DNA from: Epiperipatus broadwayi
Lineage: Eukaryota; Onychophora; Udeonychophora; Euonychophora; Peripatidae
Direction: 5' to 3'
Length of the DNA: 64,000 nucleotides
Assembly: GCA_028023455.1 (NCBI GenBank)
Contig: JAQFVV010006550.1
Coordinates: 498,001-562,000 of the forward strand
Shown piece by piece: positions 28,126-41,370 of the stretch; the stretch's first letter is position 1; each line of letters begins with the position of its first letter. Below the pieces are notes generated by a model. The model was not told where the DNA came from. It was given only the letters and a program-made list of their open reading frames with translations, and made no database searches. A program made the translations under genes and the position numbers.

Positions 28126-28456
28126 CTGATTTCTTACCAGTTTACAAATGAACACTAGCGGTAATGATTAAAATATGTATGAAAAATGTAAAATTAAATA
28201 CTGTTGTTAATGTGAATTTTAAAGTAAGTTTTCTTTGTTGCTTTGCTTTTATGCAAATTCTGAAAATTACAGACTCTATCCCCCATTTTTCAAGGTAAGC
28301 TAAGTCTATTTTTGTGCCATTTTTTTAATGTGGGTTTTCTGTGGAACCTATCTACCACATAAAATGAGACCCAGATGTACTTTCAAAAGTTTAGGTTATA
28401 TATCTCATAAACTACCTGTGATACTGAACTTCCTTTTTCAGTATAAATGTAACACT
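28126..28456. other. No gene seen
   Basis: AT-rich DNA without recognisable features. Confidence 0.5.
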
Positions 28457-28673
28457 TGATAATATAGTGATTTATACATGTATGAAATATTGTGGAAGTC
28501 AGCTGCTCTTTACACAAGTAGTGTAAAACTAGATACACACTCTTCTATCAATAAATATTTTAGAAGCATAGGTGCTTCATTTATGCTTAGGGCTTATTCT
28601 ATTTTTATAGCATATGTTATAGAGGAGATGACTTCCACAATATTTCATAAGTGTATAAATCACTATATTATCA
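28457..28673. repeat. Foldback repeat with 45-bp terminal inverted repeats
   Basis: Positions 28457-28501 and 28629-28673 are inverted copies (tgataatatagtgatttatac...gtggaagtca) with about two mismatches, enclosing 127 bp of non-palindromic sequence. I could not find a convincing target duplication. A MITE is the simplest reading. Confidence 0.7.
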
Positions 28674-29177
28674 TTTATTTATATATATATTATAATGGGA
28701 CGATCCTTTTTAGGACTCGAGGAAGTCGCATCTAACTATATTCAGACTTTGAGTCTTCTTATAGAATGCCATGGATGGTGTGATTTAAAGTATAATCCAA
28801 TCCACTCCTCTATTAATAACCTCGTTACTCTCGGAATTCGAGCTCAGAGTAGAAATTGCAATTGACTCTCTTCAGGCATTTCCACAAATATCCCATAGTA
28901 ATGATAAATTTAGTATAAGCTATATATAATTTTTTTATAAATATTAAATCACTAAGTTGATTCAATATATATATATGCATGAGTATGTATATTTATAATT
29001 ATTGGTTTTATAAAATGACTAAATAAAATAAATAAACGAGACCTGTTTAATTTTAAAATCAAGTTTAACACATTTTAATCCATAATTGAAACAAAAATAT
29101 TATCACATCAGTAATAAAAATATTAAAATTTAGAATTATAATCTGTGCTTATATATATATATATATATATATATAAG

Positions 29178-29220
<43 letters not shown>

Positions 29221-30810
29221 GACTATTTAACATTCAGAAAAAAAAACATAATGTAATTATTTACATATATATAATTTAAAGTCATGTATACAATAAATAA
29301 TACTACCATACATTATAAATTTATGTATTGTGTCATTAAAATGATTCGATGTGTGTTGTATGTCTATATAAGATAACATTCATTCACACTAGATTAATAA
29401 TAGAATGTATTCTGATATTAATTATGTATGTTTAAAAAGAAATTATGATAATTGTCAGGTAAGATTCAATTTGGAATATCATAAAACTTACTTCCAAATT
29501 GAAATAATTTAAAAGCGTTTACCTTAGTCAGCCATCATTTTCATCAGAGCATATATCAAAATACCAACATCTAAATTTTATTAAATAAATAAAAATAAAA
29601 CATTCATCTTATCAGTTCTCCACTTATTCTGTTAAAATCAATTTACTATATGAAATAATTTCTCCACGTACATATAGTTATCCACAAAGGAAATAAAGTT
29701 TAAGGGTTATTAAAATACACAATGAAGTAATCCAAGACAAGAAAGAATAATGGTTTTATATCCCTCCTTATAAAAATAAAATGACGATGAATGTTGAAAC
29801 ATAAAGTTCATTGATCATCCTTTGAAGAGGCAATCCAGATATTCATTCTTTAAATATTTGCATAGTAAAATATTTAACATCTTCTTCAATATAATACTCC
29901 AATATTAAGGCAGCTTTTTAAATGAGAATTACAACGATTATACTTTAGGCATTAAGTAGAAATAAATCTATATGTTTAGGTTTAAAACATCAGCAGAAAT
30001 CCTTGGCATAAATTGTCTAGCCAAAGAACGTCTTTATAAATTTTTGTCTTCTTAAATATATATTTTGAAAGCTCATTTCGAAGATGTTAATAACTTTTAT
30101 AACCTTGTCAATTTCAATGATTATTTTTTTAGTTCTTTATAAAATTAAAAGGCAGTAAATTAATTACTTGAAGACAGTTTTAAAAATAGTGAATCTTCTT
30201 TTTTTCTTAAATGTGTTCTAAATTCGAACACATTTAAATTTAGACATAGTTCTTGCCTTGATAACTAAATAGAAGATTATTGTTATAACAATATTAGTTC
30301 ATTTTTATACTGGATTAATTTCTGCAAGCATATCATATAATCATGTGCACACTCTCTATTGTTTAAAATATACAATTTGTAATGAACCCCAAATGTTTAT
30401 TTCCTTTGTTTCAACTGATAAAAATGCAATGTTGACTTAAGGCTTTGTCAAATGTCAAGTTTTATCTTAATAAAAAAAAAATACTATTAGTTAGAAACAT
30501 TTATTTATGTGTGTTTATAAATAAACTAGAATTATTCATTTTTAGAATTATTCTGTTAATACTAACTAGCTTATGTATATAGCTGATATATGAAAAGCTT
30601 AAGATAGGTGTATGTTATTTATATCTGTTGATTCGATATAGGCACAGATAAATTCACCAAGAAACAAATTGTTTTAGATGAGGCTCATGTGGTACTTTCA
30701 CATAGTTAAAATGCAAGTCCATTATTATATATTTTTGATATGGATATATATTGTAATTACAATCAGCATTAAGCCAATGTATATGTGCTTTGTGAATATA
30801 TATATCTATC
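28674..30810. other. No gene seen; contains a palindromic (TA)n at 29145-29218
   Basis: AT-rich. At 29145-29181 tgtgctta(TA)n ends with taagcaca, making a perfect hairpin, followed by a longer (TA)n to 29218. The rest has only short frames. Confidence 0.5.
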
Positions 30811-30822
30811 TATCTCTTGTAT

Positions 30823-30866
<44 letters not shown>

Positions 30867-30882
30867 ATACAAGAGAAGATAG
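30811..30882. repeat. (TA)n microsatellite framed by inverted arms
   Basis: cttgtatccat, then about 20 TA units, then atggatacaag with partly matching outer bases: a palindrome centred on the TA run. It could fold into a cruciform. Confidence 0.75.
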
Positions 30883-30924
30883 AGTAAAAGCTTATAAACA
30901 ACTTGTTTAAAAAAGGCCAGTCAA

Positions 30925-31167
30925 AGAAATAAAAATGTGAAGACAATTTCACACAAATTCAAAATTGGGGATCAAGTTTTTAAAAAAACACCTCATATGA
31001 TTAAACCCCAAGAGAGCAAATATCAAAAGTTTACCATCAATATGAAGGACCTTATACTATCATAAAGCAAACAGGTCCCAATGCATTCTGGATGAATATA
31101 AAGGGAGACACTAAAGGCACTTACAATGCTAGAGCTTTATAACCCTATTTTGGTCAAATGAATTAGT
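30925..31167 (+). pseudogene. Ty3/gypsy-type integrase C-terminal relic
   Basis: The plus-strand frame at about 30925-31045 reads NVKTISHKFKIGDQVFKKT and then SKYQKFTI. A shift leads into YEGPYTIIKQTGPNAFWMNI and KGTYNARAL, then a TAA where a Lys is usual, then PYFG. This is the F.IGDxV...GPYxIxxxTGPNAxW...ALKPYF signature of gypsy-class integrase C-terminal domains. One frameshift and one nonsense codon are visible. Catalytic core, RT, gag and LTRs were not found nearby. It is an old fragment of an LTR retrotransposon. Confidence 0.8.
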
Positions 31168-31514
31168 AATGTTTTACCACATTTTACTAATGTATAAAGT
31201 AAAATATTGAAAGAAAAAATAATTTAGATTAGGTAAGGAGAGAAACAGTTTTCATTTAAAAGTATATAGGTATCTATATGTATGAGGATGTATGTAAGTC
31301 AAAAAAGACATTAATTTTCTTTAATGAGGGTATGTTAAGCAATTAAAATTAATTCTTAGGATACCTGGAAACTAAAATCATTTTAAGAGTTAATCCATGC
31401 TGAATGGTGGATATTCTTATGTTTTGGATAGTTCTCAAAAAAGTCCATGAGTCTTAAAGAAAAGCAGGATGGAAACTACCAAACAAACATATGTGTCATC
31501 TATAAAAGAGGCAC

Positions 31515-31515
<1 letters not shown>
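31168..31515. other. No gene seen
   Basis: AT-rich. It could include decayed LTR-element sequence downstream of the integrase relic, but no LTR pair is visible. Confidence 0.4.

Positions 31516-31553
<38 letters not shown>
31516..31553. repeat. (TA)n microsatellite, insertion target of the adjacent hairpin element
   Basis: About 18 TA units. A short TA run reappears on the far side of the hairpin at 32111-32122, consistent with duplication of TA-rich target. Confidence 0.85.
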
Positions 31554-31557
<4 letters not shown>

Positions 31558-32112
31558 AACAAAAAAAAACACAAGTTAAAAAACTTGCTAATGCTTGTAT
31601 TTATGATAACAGATGGCATTCTACCAAAAACACCGTCAAGCGTAGTTTTCTGTTTACATAAACATCAGAGCATGCATTCACTATCTCTAACTATAATTCC
31701 ACTTTCAGATCATGATTTCAAGCTATTTGCTATCGTCAGTGAAAGACAGGAATAAGAAACTAGATCTAAACACAAACTCTGAGCATTTATGAAACAGTTT
31801 CTATTCAGCTTGCAAGTGTGAATCTTTTAGACACGTTAATGTCTTCAATGCTTGTTATGCTGAGTTTGAAGATATTAACATGTCTAAAAAATTCACGCTT
31901 GCAAGCTGAATAGAAATTGTTTCATAAACGCTCAGAGTTTGTATTCAGATCTCGTTTCTTTATTCCTGTCTTTCACTGACGATAGCAAATAGCTTGAAAT
32001 CATGATCTGAAAGTGGAATTAAAGTTAGAGATAGTGAATGCTCGCTCTGACATTTATGTAAACAGAAAACTACGCTTGACGGTGTTTTTGGTAGAACGGC
32101 ATCTGTTATCAT
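31553..32112 (-). repeat. Large hairpin insertion with one-sided tail (HP-E)
   Basis: Positions 31603-31850 and 31868-32112 are inverted copies with about 90% or more identity (starting atgataacagat), a roughly 510-bp palindrome. A 50-nt A-rich tail (31553-31602) sits between the hairpin and the left (TA)n. The right arm joins TA units directly. The two small frames sharing SLSLT.IPLSDHDFKLFAIV on opposite strands (31552-31755 and 31960-32205) are just the two arms of the palindrome read outward. No protein function is implied. Confidence 0.75.
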
Positions 32113-32329
32113 ATATATATATAATTGGGTCACATAGCACACAATAATATAATGTGTGTACATAAGTATACATAAAGTTGAAAGGAAAAGTAGAAATAAA
32201 CACACAAAATTTGTAGTAGATATTTTCTACATTCACTGAAATAAAATTAAAAAAAATAATTACTCTGATTTAAAGTAAAAATTGTTTTATAAATTAAACT
32301 TTTAGAAGGTGTAAATAAATATAAATATT

Positions 32330-32478
<149 letters not shown>

Positions 32479-34072
32479 TTGAAATGTAAAAACACCATAC
32501 TTGTTTTTGAAATTTTTAAATTAAAACATGTATGTAGATTCCAATGGATTAGAGAGAGAAAAATAAAACTCTGTTTTCAATTTATCATCTTAGATGATTC
32601 GATAAAAAGGCTGATAAAAATATCAGCTGCAGAGTGGACAATAGTATTTTGTAAGAGTTGGTCAGCTGCAAAGTTGGTTATCATATTTTGTTGCAGCTTC
32701 TTGAAGTTTGCAGCAGTTGGTTTTAGCTGACCATAGAGTTGGCAGAATAGCTACCATAAACTGATGTAGCTAAAGGCAGGACAGTAAATTCAGGAACTGC
32801 TACTATTTTCCTTCACAAGAGTTTGAATTCACATGGAGAAAATGACCCACTTCTTTGTGCATAAATTCATAACCTTAAATGTGGAGAGGACAGTTGCTTG
32901 CCTGAAATCTATTAAACCAAGACAGCTGCTCACCTGTAATAATCCTAGAGAGACCAACTATAGACCAACATTTAACATGGATTTTATTTTTCCTGATGAT
33001 GACAATCACCAAAACCAAACTTACCAAGAAAAATCTTCCAGCTTGCACAGGGAACCTCAGCTTTCTGAAGAATTATATATATGCTGACATATCTAAAGGC
33101 AGAAAAGCACAGATAAATATATAGACAGTTATGGTGAGCAGGGTTATATATAATAATGAAATTTTAAATCATTTCTTTAGTAAAATGACATTTTGAAAGT
33201 GATATTTGTACTTTTTATGTTCATAATGGGTGTATAGTTGAACAGGGTTGCCTGCATGTGGTGTGTTCATGATGCTTCAAAATATAGGCTCAGCACTATC
33301 CAGACTTAGATGATTGAGCTCCTAGAATAGTCCAGCAGTGTATATTGTCCTCATGAATAGGCCATGGTCTCCTGGATAGACCACATGTATAGGTCCCTAA
33401 GACTCACAGATGAGCAGGGCTGGCTCAGTGTCTGATTTTTTTTTCTGGATACTCCTTGTGGATGATCTCTATAGGTACAAGAGAGGTAGTGCTTAAATAT
33501 GAGGTATTTTCTCATGACTGAAGCATTGTGTACTGATGGTCCATGCTTTGCTGTCTACTTATCATGGATGGGAAGCTGCAGTTCATGTATTCACTTTTAC
33601 TATCTCACCATGCCTACTTCATCAGCATTAACTAATCAAGCATAACAACATTTTGAAATTTATATTTGTTTGATTATATAAAATGATATTAGTTTAAAAT
33701 CATTTATTAAAAAAGAAAAAAAAAACTGTTTAAATTTATAATTAAAAAAAAGTACAAACAAGGTTAGAATTAATAGTCAAGAGAAAGATTTCCAAAAAAT
33801 CTATTAGTCTAGGAAAAAGGAAAGACATTTTAAATCAATTAACTGTCAAAAATTTGGTAGTTCTTAATTTAAAGAAAAGACTATATCCAGCTAAGAGAAT
33901 TAAATTGCGAAAATAATCTTTAATAATTTTATTGTGATAAATACAAATGTTGTGTAGATAAATTAATGTTTCACATGTCTGTGCAAATTATATGTACATG
34001 TTTCAGTAAACCCAATATGTAAAATATATATATCATTTAACTGAAACTTTAATCATTTATTGTATTTTTGTA
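32479..34072. other. No gene recognised; less AT-rich patch 32600-33640
   Basis: Contains an 84-residue frame at 32833-33087 (MEKMTHFFVHKF start) with no recognisable motif. Imperfect repeats of gcagctg and agttggt occur at 32620-32740, and mixed-composition sequence lies at 33240-33640. An old repeat is more likely than a gene, but I cannot assign it. Confidence 0.4.
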
Positions 34073-34086
34073 TAACTTAAGATTTT

Positions 34087-34334
34087 AAACAAAGGCAAAA
34101 CTCCCCATACAGTAGTGCCACCCTGTGCCAAACAGAGTAATCTATGGATTCCAGAAGGCTTGTGCATAAAATCCCTATCTAGTGCCTACTCATCCAATAT
34201 CCCCAGACTAGTTTCTGGCTTGTGGCCATCATCAGTGAGGAGCCTTGGATCTGAGAGCACTGCACCTAGATCTTAGGATCTACAACAAATTATGTTCTAG
34301 TATAGAGATGGTGATCATGTGATGTTTAATGGTT
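34087..34334 (+). mobile_element. HP-A hairpin-family retroposon, copy 1 (half-palindrome), 14-bp TSD
   Basis: The 14-mer taacttaagatttt at 34073-34086 and 34335-34348 brackets a 248-bp element. The order is head (ggcaaaactccccatacagt), body (tctagtgcctactcatcc, ccagactagtttctggc), centre (cctagatcttaggatct) and tail (gatggtgatcatgtgatgttt). Compared with the palindromic copy at 60466-60916 it lacks the returning arm. The exact, long TSD indicates insertion by target-primed reverse transcription. Confidence 0.85.
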
Positions 34335-34348
34335 TAACTTAAGATTTT

Positions 34349-35345
34349 GATAATTATTTTGTAACAAATCAAATATGTTCAGAAAATTCATGCACATGCA
34401 AGTATGTGTGCATATATATATAGGTCAATTGTATGGTAAATATCAATTTGTGTCAGATAGACACTTAAATGTAAAATTTTAATATTTTTTTTATTAAATG
34501 TCAATTCATTTTTAAATATTAATTTATGTTAGAAATTACGCGTCTGTGTGCACATATTTGTAAATCAATGTAACAATTTGAATTTTGAATAGCATCTCTT
34601 TGTCACATACAGTAATAGAGCTTATGTTCTCTGAACTAGATTTGAGCATGGGATGAATGTATGAATGGGGATGTGTATTTAGTGCTTTTGGGGCATCCAG
34701 CAATGATCAATCATCATCATCTTGGTTGGCACATAAGATTATATTTTTTAAAGCCCATGCACTATATTTTATTTTAATTTAGTCTTATTAGAAGTTAGGT
34801 TTATAGTTGGTCTGTACAAGTGACCAGAGCATTGATGATGATCAGCATGTTTAAATGTCCCAGCATTATTGTTTACATTTTCTGCTTATGTATTCTAATG
34901 GATTAGCACTTAGTTTGTGCCTCCAAATTAATGGTTAAATAATTGCCCCAAGCTGGCATAGGCTCAATAGTTAGCCTGGTCTACAGAAGACACATTTCCA
35001 ATCCAGTCACAAGGTTGACTGTTGATTTATATTTTTTATTGTTCAAATCCAGCCACTAAATGTTCTGTTGATTTATTGTACTGATTTTGTTTATTCCCAT
35101 CAATGATGATAGTGAATGGTTTATTTTGAGTATTGGTATTACTTACTTTATAATGCTGGTTGATGGTTAATTATGCTTTTAGTTGCTCTTATGATCTCTG
35201 AGATTCTCTAATCTCATATTTTTATATCTTTAAATATTACTTATATATATACTTTTGTAAATTATGGATTTTGTATTGACTTGGGGTTGATGATGATTTC
35301 CCATCACCCCAGGTTTACTCCTTTCTTTTACTGACCCCATCCTGT

Positions 35346-35389
<44 letters not shown>

Positions 35390-37828
35390 AAAATACACTA
35401 GACAAACTTTACAAAATTAAAACGTCTATATAAAATTTTAAAAAATAATTATTTTGCTATAGCCAGCTTATGGCTTCTTCTGCCATCTTGAATAACAATA
35501 CATTAATATTTAAATCTCATTAAAATCACACAACAGTAATGTTCCAGTGAAAAGGCAACTTTCTATCAATTATGAATACTAACACAATTACACTGTTTAT
35601 TCAACACATTCTCTGTACTAGTTATAAAATATGACTTCTTAATTTTTCATTTTTTTCATATGTGTATTGTCATTAGTAAAAACATTCTTGGATTGTTATT
35701 CCTTACAGCTCTATTATTATCTTGCAAAAGATTATGAATTCTCATAATCCAATACTGGTTGAAGATATGAATTTTATTTAAATATTTACTGTTAACCACT
35801 TTGCATGTATATCCCTTTGTACATTAAGTAAGTTGCGGTACAGACTGAGAATTCCTTGCAATTACTTTAATCCATCCTGCAAACAGGATTTGCTTACAAA
35901 TCTAAGCAGAAATCTTGATGTTTCAACCTGCCATCAAAGTACAATTCATCATAAAGATTTTACTTATAGCCATTTTTACTTATTAGTTGCAGACGATCTT
36001 TTCTTCAATTGTCTTACAAGCAGACGATACAAACCCCAAATGTGGTTTCCTAGATTATTTATTTTTAGAAAGTAATAACTATGTGAACATCTAATTAACA
36101 AATTTATTTAGTGTTTTATAATAAGATAATATATTAATTAATATTATTATTATTACTTTTTCTTAATAATTTAAATTACTTTAATCATTACTAAAAATTA
36201 ACTAATAAAATATTTTAATATATATATATGCTTAGGTGCTATTGTAAAAAAAAGCTATTAATAATTGTGCATTTACTGAAGCTTAGCACTTCTGAAAGCG
36301 ATGAATGACCTCATATTTATAACATTGGGGTTTATGTGGATGGTTCTGTATATATTAAATGGGAAGGTCAGCAAAAGGAGTTAAAATACTTCAACCTACA
36401 GATTCAGAAAGAGAAGCTCCATTTAAACTACAAAATATATCAAACCTGTAGAAGAGATTACATGCACTCAAATCCATCTCTCCAAGATACACAGATATGC
36501 TGGCTTATCATTTTTCCTTTACCAAAACCATCATTTATGCAAACACAAAGCTGTTCATAAAGCTAAGATCAAGCAATGCCTAAACAAACTAAGCAAGATA
36601 GGCTTCAAATATATAGATCTCACAAGAAGAATCAAAAAATTCATCAAAAAGAAAGAACAAACCCTTCCAAAGATGTCAAGTCTTTGGATACTGCTTCCAT
36701 ACACAAGGAGCCAAAAGTTTAACTAAAATCTGTTCACATAGTCATTGAGTAAGTTATTTTGCTCCTACTATAATAAACAGACTTATAAATAATTTTAAAG
36801 ATAGACTCCCTAATGATCAAATTCTGCTCATCATGTATAAAAATGCATGACCCCAAGCAAGATGTAGTGCTAACTACTATGGTAAGTCACACACCTGTCT
36901 CTCTACAAGGATCTCTCAATCCAAATACTTTTATAAATGTGCCACAAAGAACCTTGAACACAAGTATATATTTTTTGGCAGGCTGGTGGTCTCAAACTCC
37001 TCCATTTTAATAGACCAATTTTCCAAAGGAAGTTGGCAGGTTTGACGACTCTCTAGCTGCTCATTTTCGTTTTTAAAATGGGCATAGCTTCCATCAGCAA
37101 GAGTTTCATTTATTAAGAGAGTGAACTTTCAGTGCTAAAATTTGGGTTTTTTTATATTGACTCTTTGACCCCCACCTGCAAAATCCATTAACTTGTTTAC
37201 AGTTTTATTTAAAAGTATATTTATTGATTTTAAAATTAATTAAAAAAAAAACTTTTTAAATTTTGGCCCCTTCCTTTCTTGGGGTGGGTTTGAAAAAAAA
37301 TAACCTCTCCCCACCAATATAAAAAAAAAAAAATTATATTTGTCCCCCCCCCCCCAAAAAAAAATAATCAATTATAACTAGTGGATAGAATAATAACCCA
37401 AAAAACAACCCCAAAAAGGAAATCTTTAAATTTAACATAGTTTTATTACTTTTAAAATTCAGCATTAAGATTTTAAAAAAAGACAAAAGCAAAATTTAGT
37501 GAATAGTAAAATAGTGCATGTTGAGTGATTTTGCTTTTTCTTAAAATTTATTTTAGACTTATTTTAAAATCTGTTCTTGGTCCCTACACAAATTAAACCA
37601 GGTGCATGTGGTGTGATATTTTCCAAGAAACATGCAATCTTTTAAAACAGATTTAAATTGCATAAACATTGTGTCATATATGTATCTTGGTCACTTCTAG
37701 AATTGATATTATATGCGAGTTTTTAGCTAAATAATGAATAAATTTATACATTTTTATTTTAATAAATTAAAAATTTATAACTAATAATTTGATTCTAATG
37801 GTAATAACAGTTTTGTGCTACAGATTCC
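34349..37828. other. No gene recognised; (TA)n at 35349-35386
   Basis: AT-rich. Small frames at 35833-36075, 36336-36560 and 36813-37010 lack domain signatures. 36550-36720 reads as a lysine-rich frame (LNKLSKIGFKYIDL) that could be a decayed element. Long C and A homopolymers lie at 37320-37370. Nothing can be named. Confidence 0.4.
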
Positions 37829-37829
37829 T

Positions 37830-37869
<40 letters not shown>
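37829..37869. repeat. (CA)n(TA)n microsatellite
   Basis: About 12 CA units passing into TA units. Confidence 0.9.
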
Positions 37870-37989
37870 ATGACGCCTACACGAATATACACTATGTACA
37901 TGTACATACATTAATATACATGGATATATGTGGACTTGGATGGGTTTAAACCTGGATGCCAGTCGATAAATAGCATTTCAGTATGAACA

Positions 37990-38764
37990 TTATAAAATAA
38001 ATAAATAACACTCCAACATTTCTGGTATATTTTTTATAGTCATTATCAAAGAACAAACTAAAAAATACATAAAAAAAACATAAATATAAATATTTCACAA
38101 TAATTCAATACATTTAACAAATAAAAATAATTCTTACCTTAAAATTTTTCTACAAACAATCTTAAATTTCCATTACATTCATTTTTTTAAATACATTTGT
38201 TAAAACTATCTGCTATTATTATTCCATTAAATTAATCTATTATTCTTTCTTTTTTTTTTTTGCAATTAACAATGGATTCATTACAGATTTCATTTCAGGA
38301 ATATAAATTTTTTCTTTTATAAATCTTTCATAATACGATCTAATACATTCTAAAGGTTCTATTTTAAATCTTTATGCTTAAATTTACTCCAATGACAATA
38401 AACTGCAGTTTATGGTTATATGAGTAAATTATGAATGAATTATTAAAGAAATAATTTATATTACTGAAATTAAACCTATAATGAAGAGGTTGTTAATTGC
38501 AAAAAAAAAGAATAATAGGTTAATTTAAATGAATAATTTTAAGGGATTATTTTAGGAAAGGTATTGAAAAATTGAATGTAATGGAAATTTAAGATTGTTT
38601 GTTAGAAGAGTTTTAAGATAAGAATTATTTGGATTTGTTATATGTATATGGATTATTGCCCAATATTTATATTTATTGATTTTATGTACTTTTTAGTTTG
38701 TTCATTGATAAAGACTATAAAAAATATAGTACAAATGTTGGAGTGCTATTTGTTTATTTTATAA
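37990..38764. repeat. About 775-bp foldback palindrome
   Basis: The left arm (ttataaaataaataaataacactccaac at 37990) returns as its reverse complement ending at 38764. Matches continue through cttaaatttccattacattca and attattctttc(t)n gcaattaacaa to an apex near 38395-38410. Arms are about 380 bp and roughly 85% identical by eye. I could not identify a target duplication, so orientation is unknown. It is AT-rich and noncoding. Confidence 0.75.
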
Positions 38765-39504
38765 TAGTTTATATAATAAAACAAGATTTATAAAGAAGAT
38801 CATGTTCAATGTGATCCCAAACTTAACCTATTCTGAAAATGGGGTATCATTATCCCAAATATTAGAATGTTTTGTTACTTAATTAGTAGATCACAATTTG
38901 GATATACAACCTTAGTGATACTACACATAAACTTTCACTGATGCAGAGATGTGGGTACTTTTCCTGTGGTGAAGCCCAAGGTCACCACTTGTCATGTGGC
39001 TGAGTATAGCATCTATCAAGAGAGTTTGGGTGATTGTTCAGTCTACATGCATGGTGGCAGTAGATAATGATAACAGATTATTTCTTAACCCGGTTATTTA
39101 CATATTTCAATTTATTGATTACATGGTATAGATTGTATATGCTTTTTACTACATATAACCAAGATTTGTAATTAATTATTCCCATTTACATCTTGAAGCA
39201 TTGTACCTTCTTAATAAAATTATTGTGATAACATGTGTTTTATTCATATATTGAAATTATTGGGTTGTTTTTAAAATAGACTACTGTGTTCATTGGTTAT
39301 TGATTTCATTTATTTGATTTGTAATTATATGAAGCATTGTAAAAGTAATAAAGAATGTAAATGATAATATTAAAGAGTATTTTATGCTGATAGATGATGA
39401 CAGTAGTTAGTTTGTAATAAATATTTGTTATTTATTTTTTAGCTTGAAATTTGTTTTATTACTGAACATTTTATTAATTATACAAACAACAATAATAGCA
39501 TTGG
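38765..39504. other. No gene seen
   Basis: AT-rich with one less AT-rich patch near 38940-39060 that I cannot assign. Confidence 0.45.
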
Positions 39505-39810
39505 TGTGAGCTAATTTTCAATGGTATGGACGGCTGAAGAGTTGGAGAGTGGAGTAGACTGGAGCCTGTCCATTAAAGTATGAAGGTTTGCTATCTTAAT
39601 ATAAAACTGAACACTGATTGTATAAATGTGTAGAGATGATAATCTGGACCAACTGACAAGTGCTGGTTTAACATGAAATACATATATTGGTGATTACTTA
39701 TCTTTTAGATATATGTGGGGTCAGGTGTATTGGTGGTATGAGATAGAATGGAAAGTTGAAGGTTGAGTAAAAGACTGTGTTCAAAGCCCCTTGGACAAGC
39801 CTGTATGTCA
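39505..39810 (+). repeat. Dispersed repeat family R2, copy 1 (tRNA-like B box)
   Basis: Contains gtccattaaagtatgaaggtt, gacaagtgctggtttaacat and attggtgattacttatctttt, ending near a degenerate pol III B box (gtgttcaaagcccc at about 39775). Shared with 40206-40450, 42957-43115, 45678-46215, 46685-46800 and 47690-47811. The polarity of the parent element is uncertain. Confidence 0.65.
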
Positions 39811-40205
39811 AATATTAAATCTTGCACCATTGTAAAGAAAATTCTAAAAAGTCTATTTCCCAGATCACAAGAAATTCAATAGAGTCTTAAAGTTCCTCCA
39901 GATTTAAGGGACATCCATAAAGGTATTAATAATGGATGGTCACTCTATGCATAATTGTGGTTGCATATCTTGTCCAGTAAACTTTATTGCCTATATGCAT
40001 CAAGATGTGAAGCATCAAATGATTGGTGTTAAATAACCTTAGAATTCTACCAATTGCAAGTTGTGGTAGGAAATTTTAGATTGTAAATATAGCCACATCC
40101 TCTGGAAATTGATATTAGCCAGACCTGCAAGTTGACCATTACAATATTTACGTTCACGTTGATAGATATGAATAAAACTGCTCATTTGTAAGAGCTTGTT
40201 TAGTA
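39811..40205. other. No gene seen
   Basis: Probably decayed repeat. A minus-strand frame at 40039-40293 resembles (TNLHTLMD) a frame in the repeat copy at 42818-43198, which reflects shared repeat DNA rather than a protein. Confidence 0.4.
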
Positions 40206-40450
40206 GATTGTCCATTAAAGTATGAAGGTTTGTTATCTTAATATAAGCTGAGCATTGATTGTATATATGTGTGGAGATGATAATGTGGATCAACTGACGA
40301 GTGCTGGTTTAACAAAAATAGTATATTGGTGATTATTTATCTTTTTGGCATGTAAGTGATCAAGTGTATCAGCAGTATGAGATAGCATGAATAGTTGAGA
40401 GTCATCTGAAGGTCTGAGTTCAAACCCCTATGTATTATATATTGGAGTGC
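40206..40450 (+). repeat. Repeat family R2, copy 2
   Basis: Same order as copy 1: gtccattaaagtatgaaggtt, gacgagtgctggtttaac, attggtgattatttatctttt, then a good B-box match gagttcaaacccc at about 40417. A possible compressed A box (tagttgagagt) lies about 25 nt upstream. Confidence 0.7.
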
Positions 40451-41270
<820 letters not shown>

Positions 41271-41370
41271 TTCTCTTTGAATCATAAATAATAACTCAAT
41301 GATAAATAATCATGATAACAAAAATTTGTTTAATTTGTAATAAAATGATTTCTAATTGAGGAAGCAATAA

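Noticed and set aside
28457-28673. Hairpin-plus-tail retroposon
   Set aside because: Only the 45-bp ends are inverted and I found no flanking duplication, so it is kept as an ordinary foldback/MITE candidate.
31552-32205. Two similar small proteins on opposite strands (SLSLT.IPLSDHDFKLFAIV)
   Set aside because: They are the two arms of one palindrome. Similarity follows from the inverted repeat, not from protein conservation.
32833-33087. 84-residue ORF in a less AT-rich patch, considered as a possible exon
   Set aside because: No domain, no splice context I can defend, and similar-length ORFs are expected by chance.
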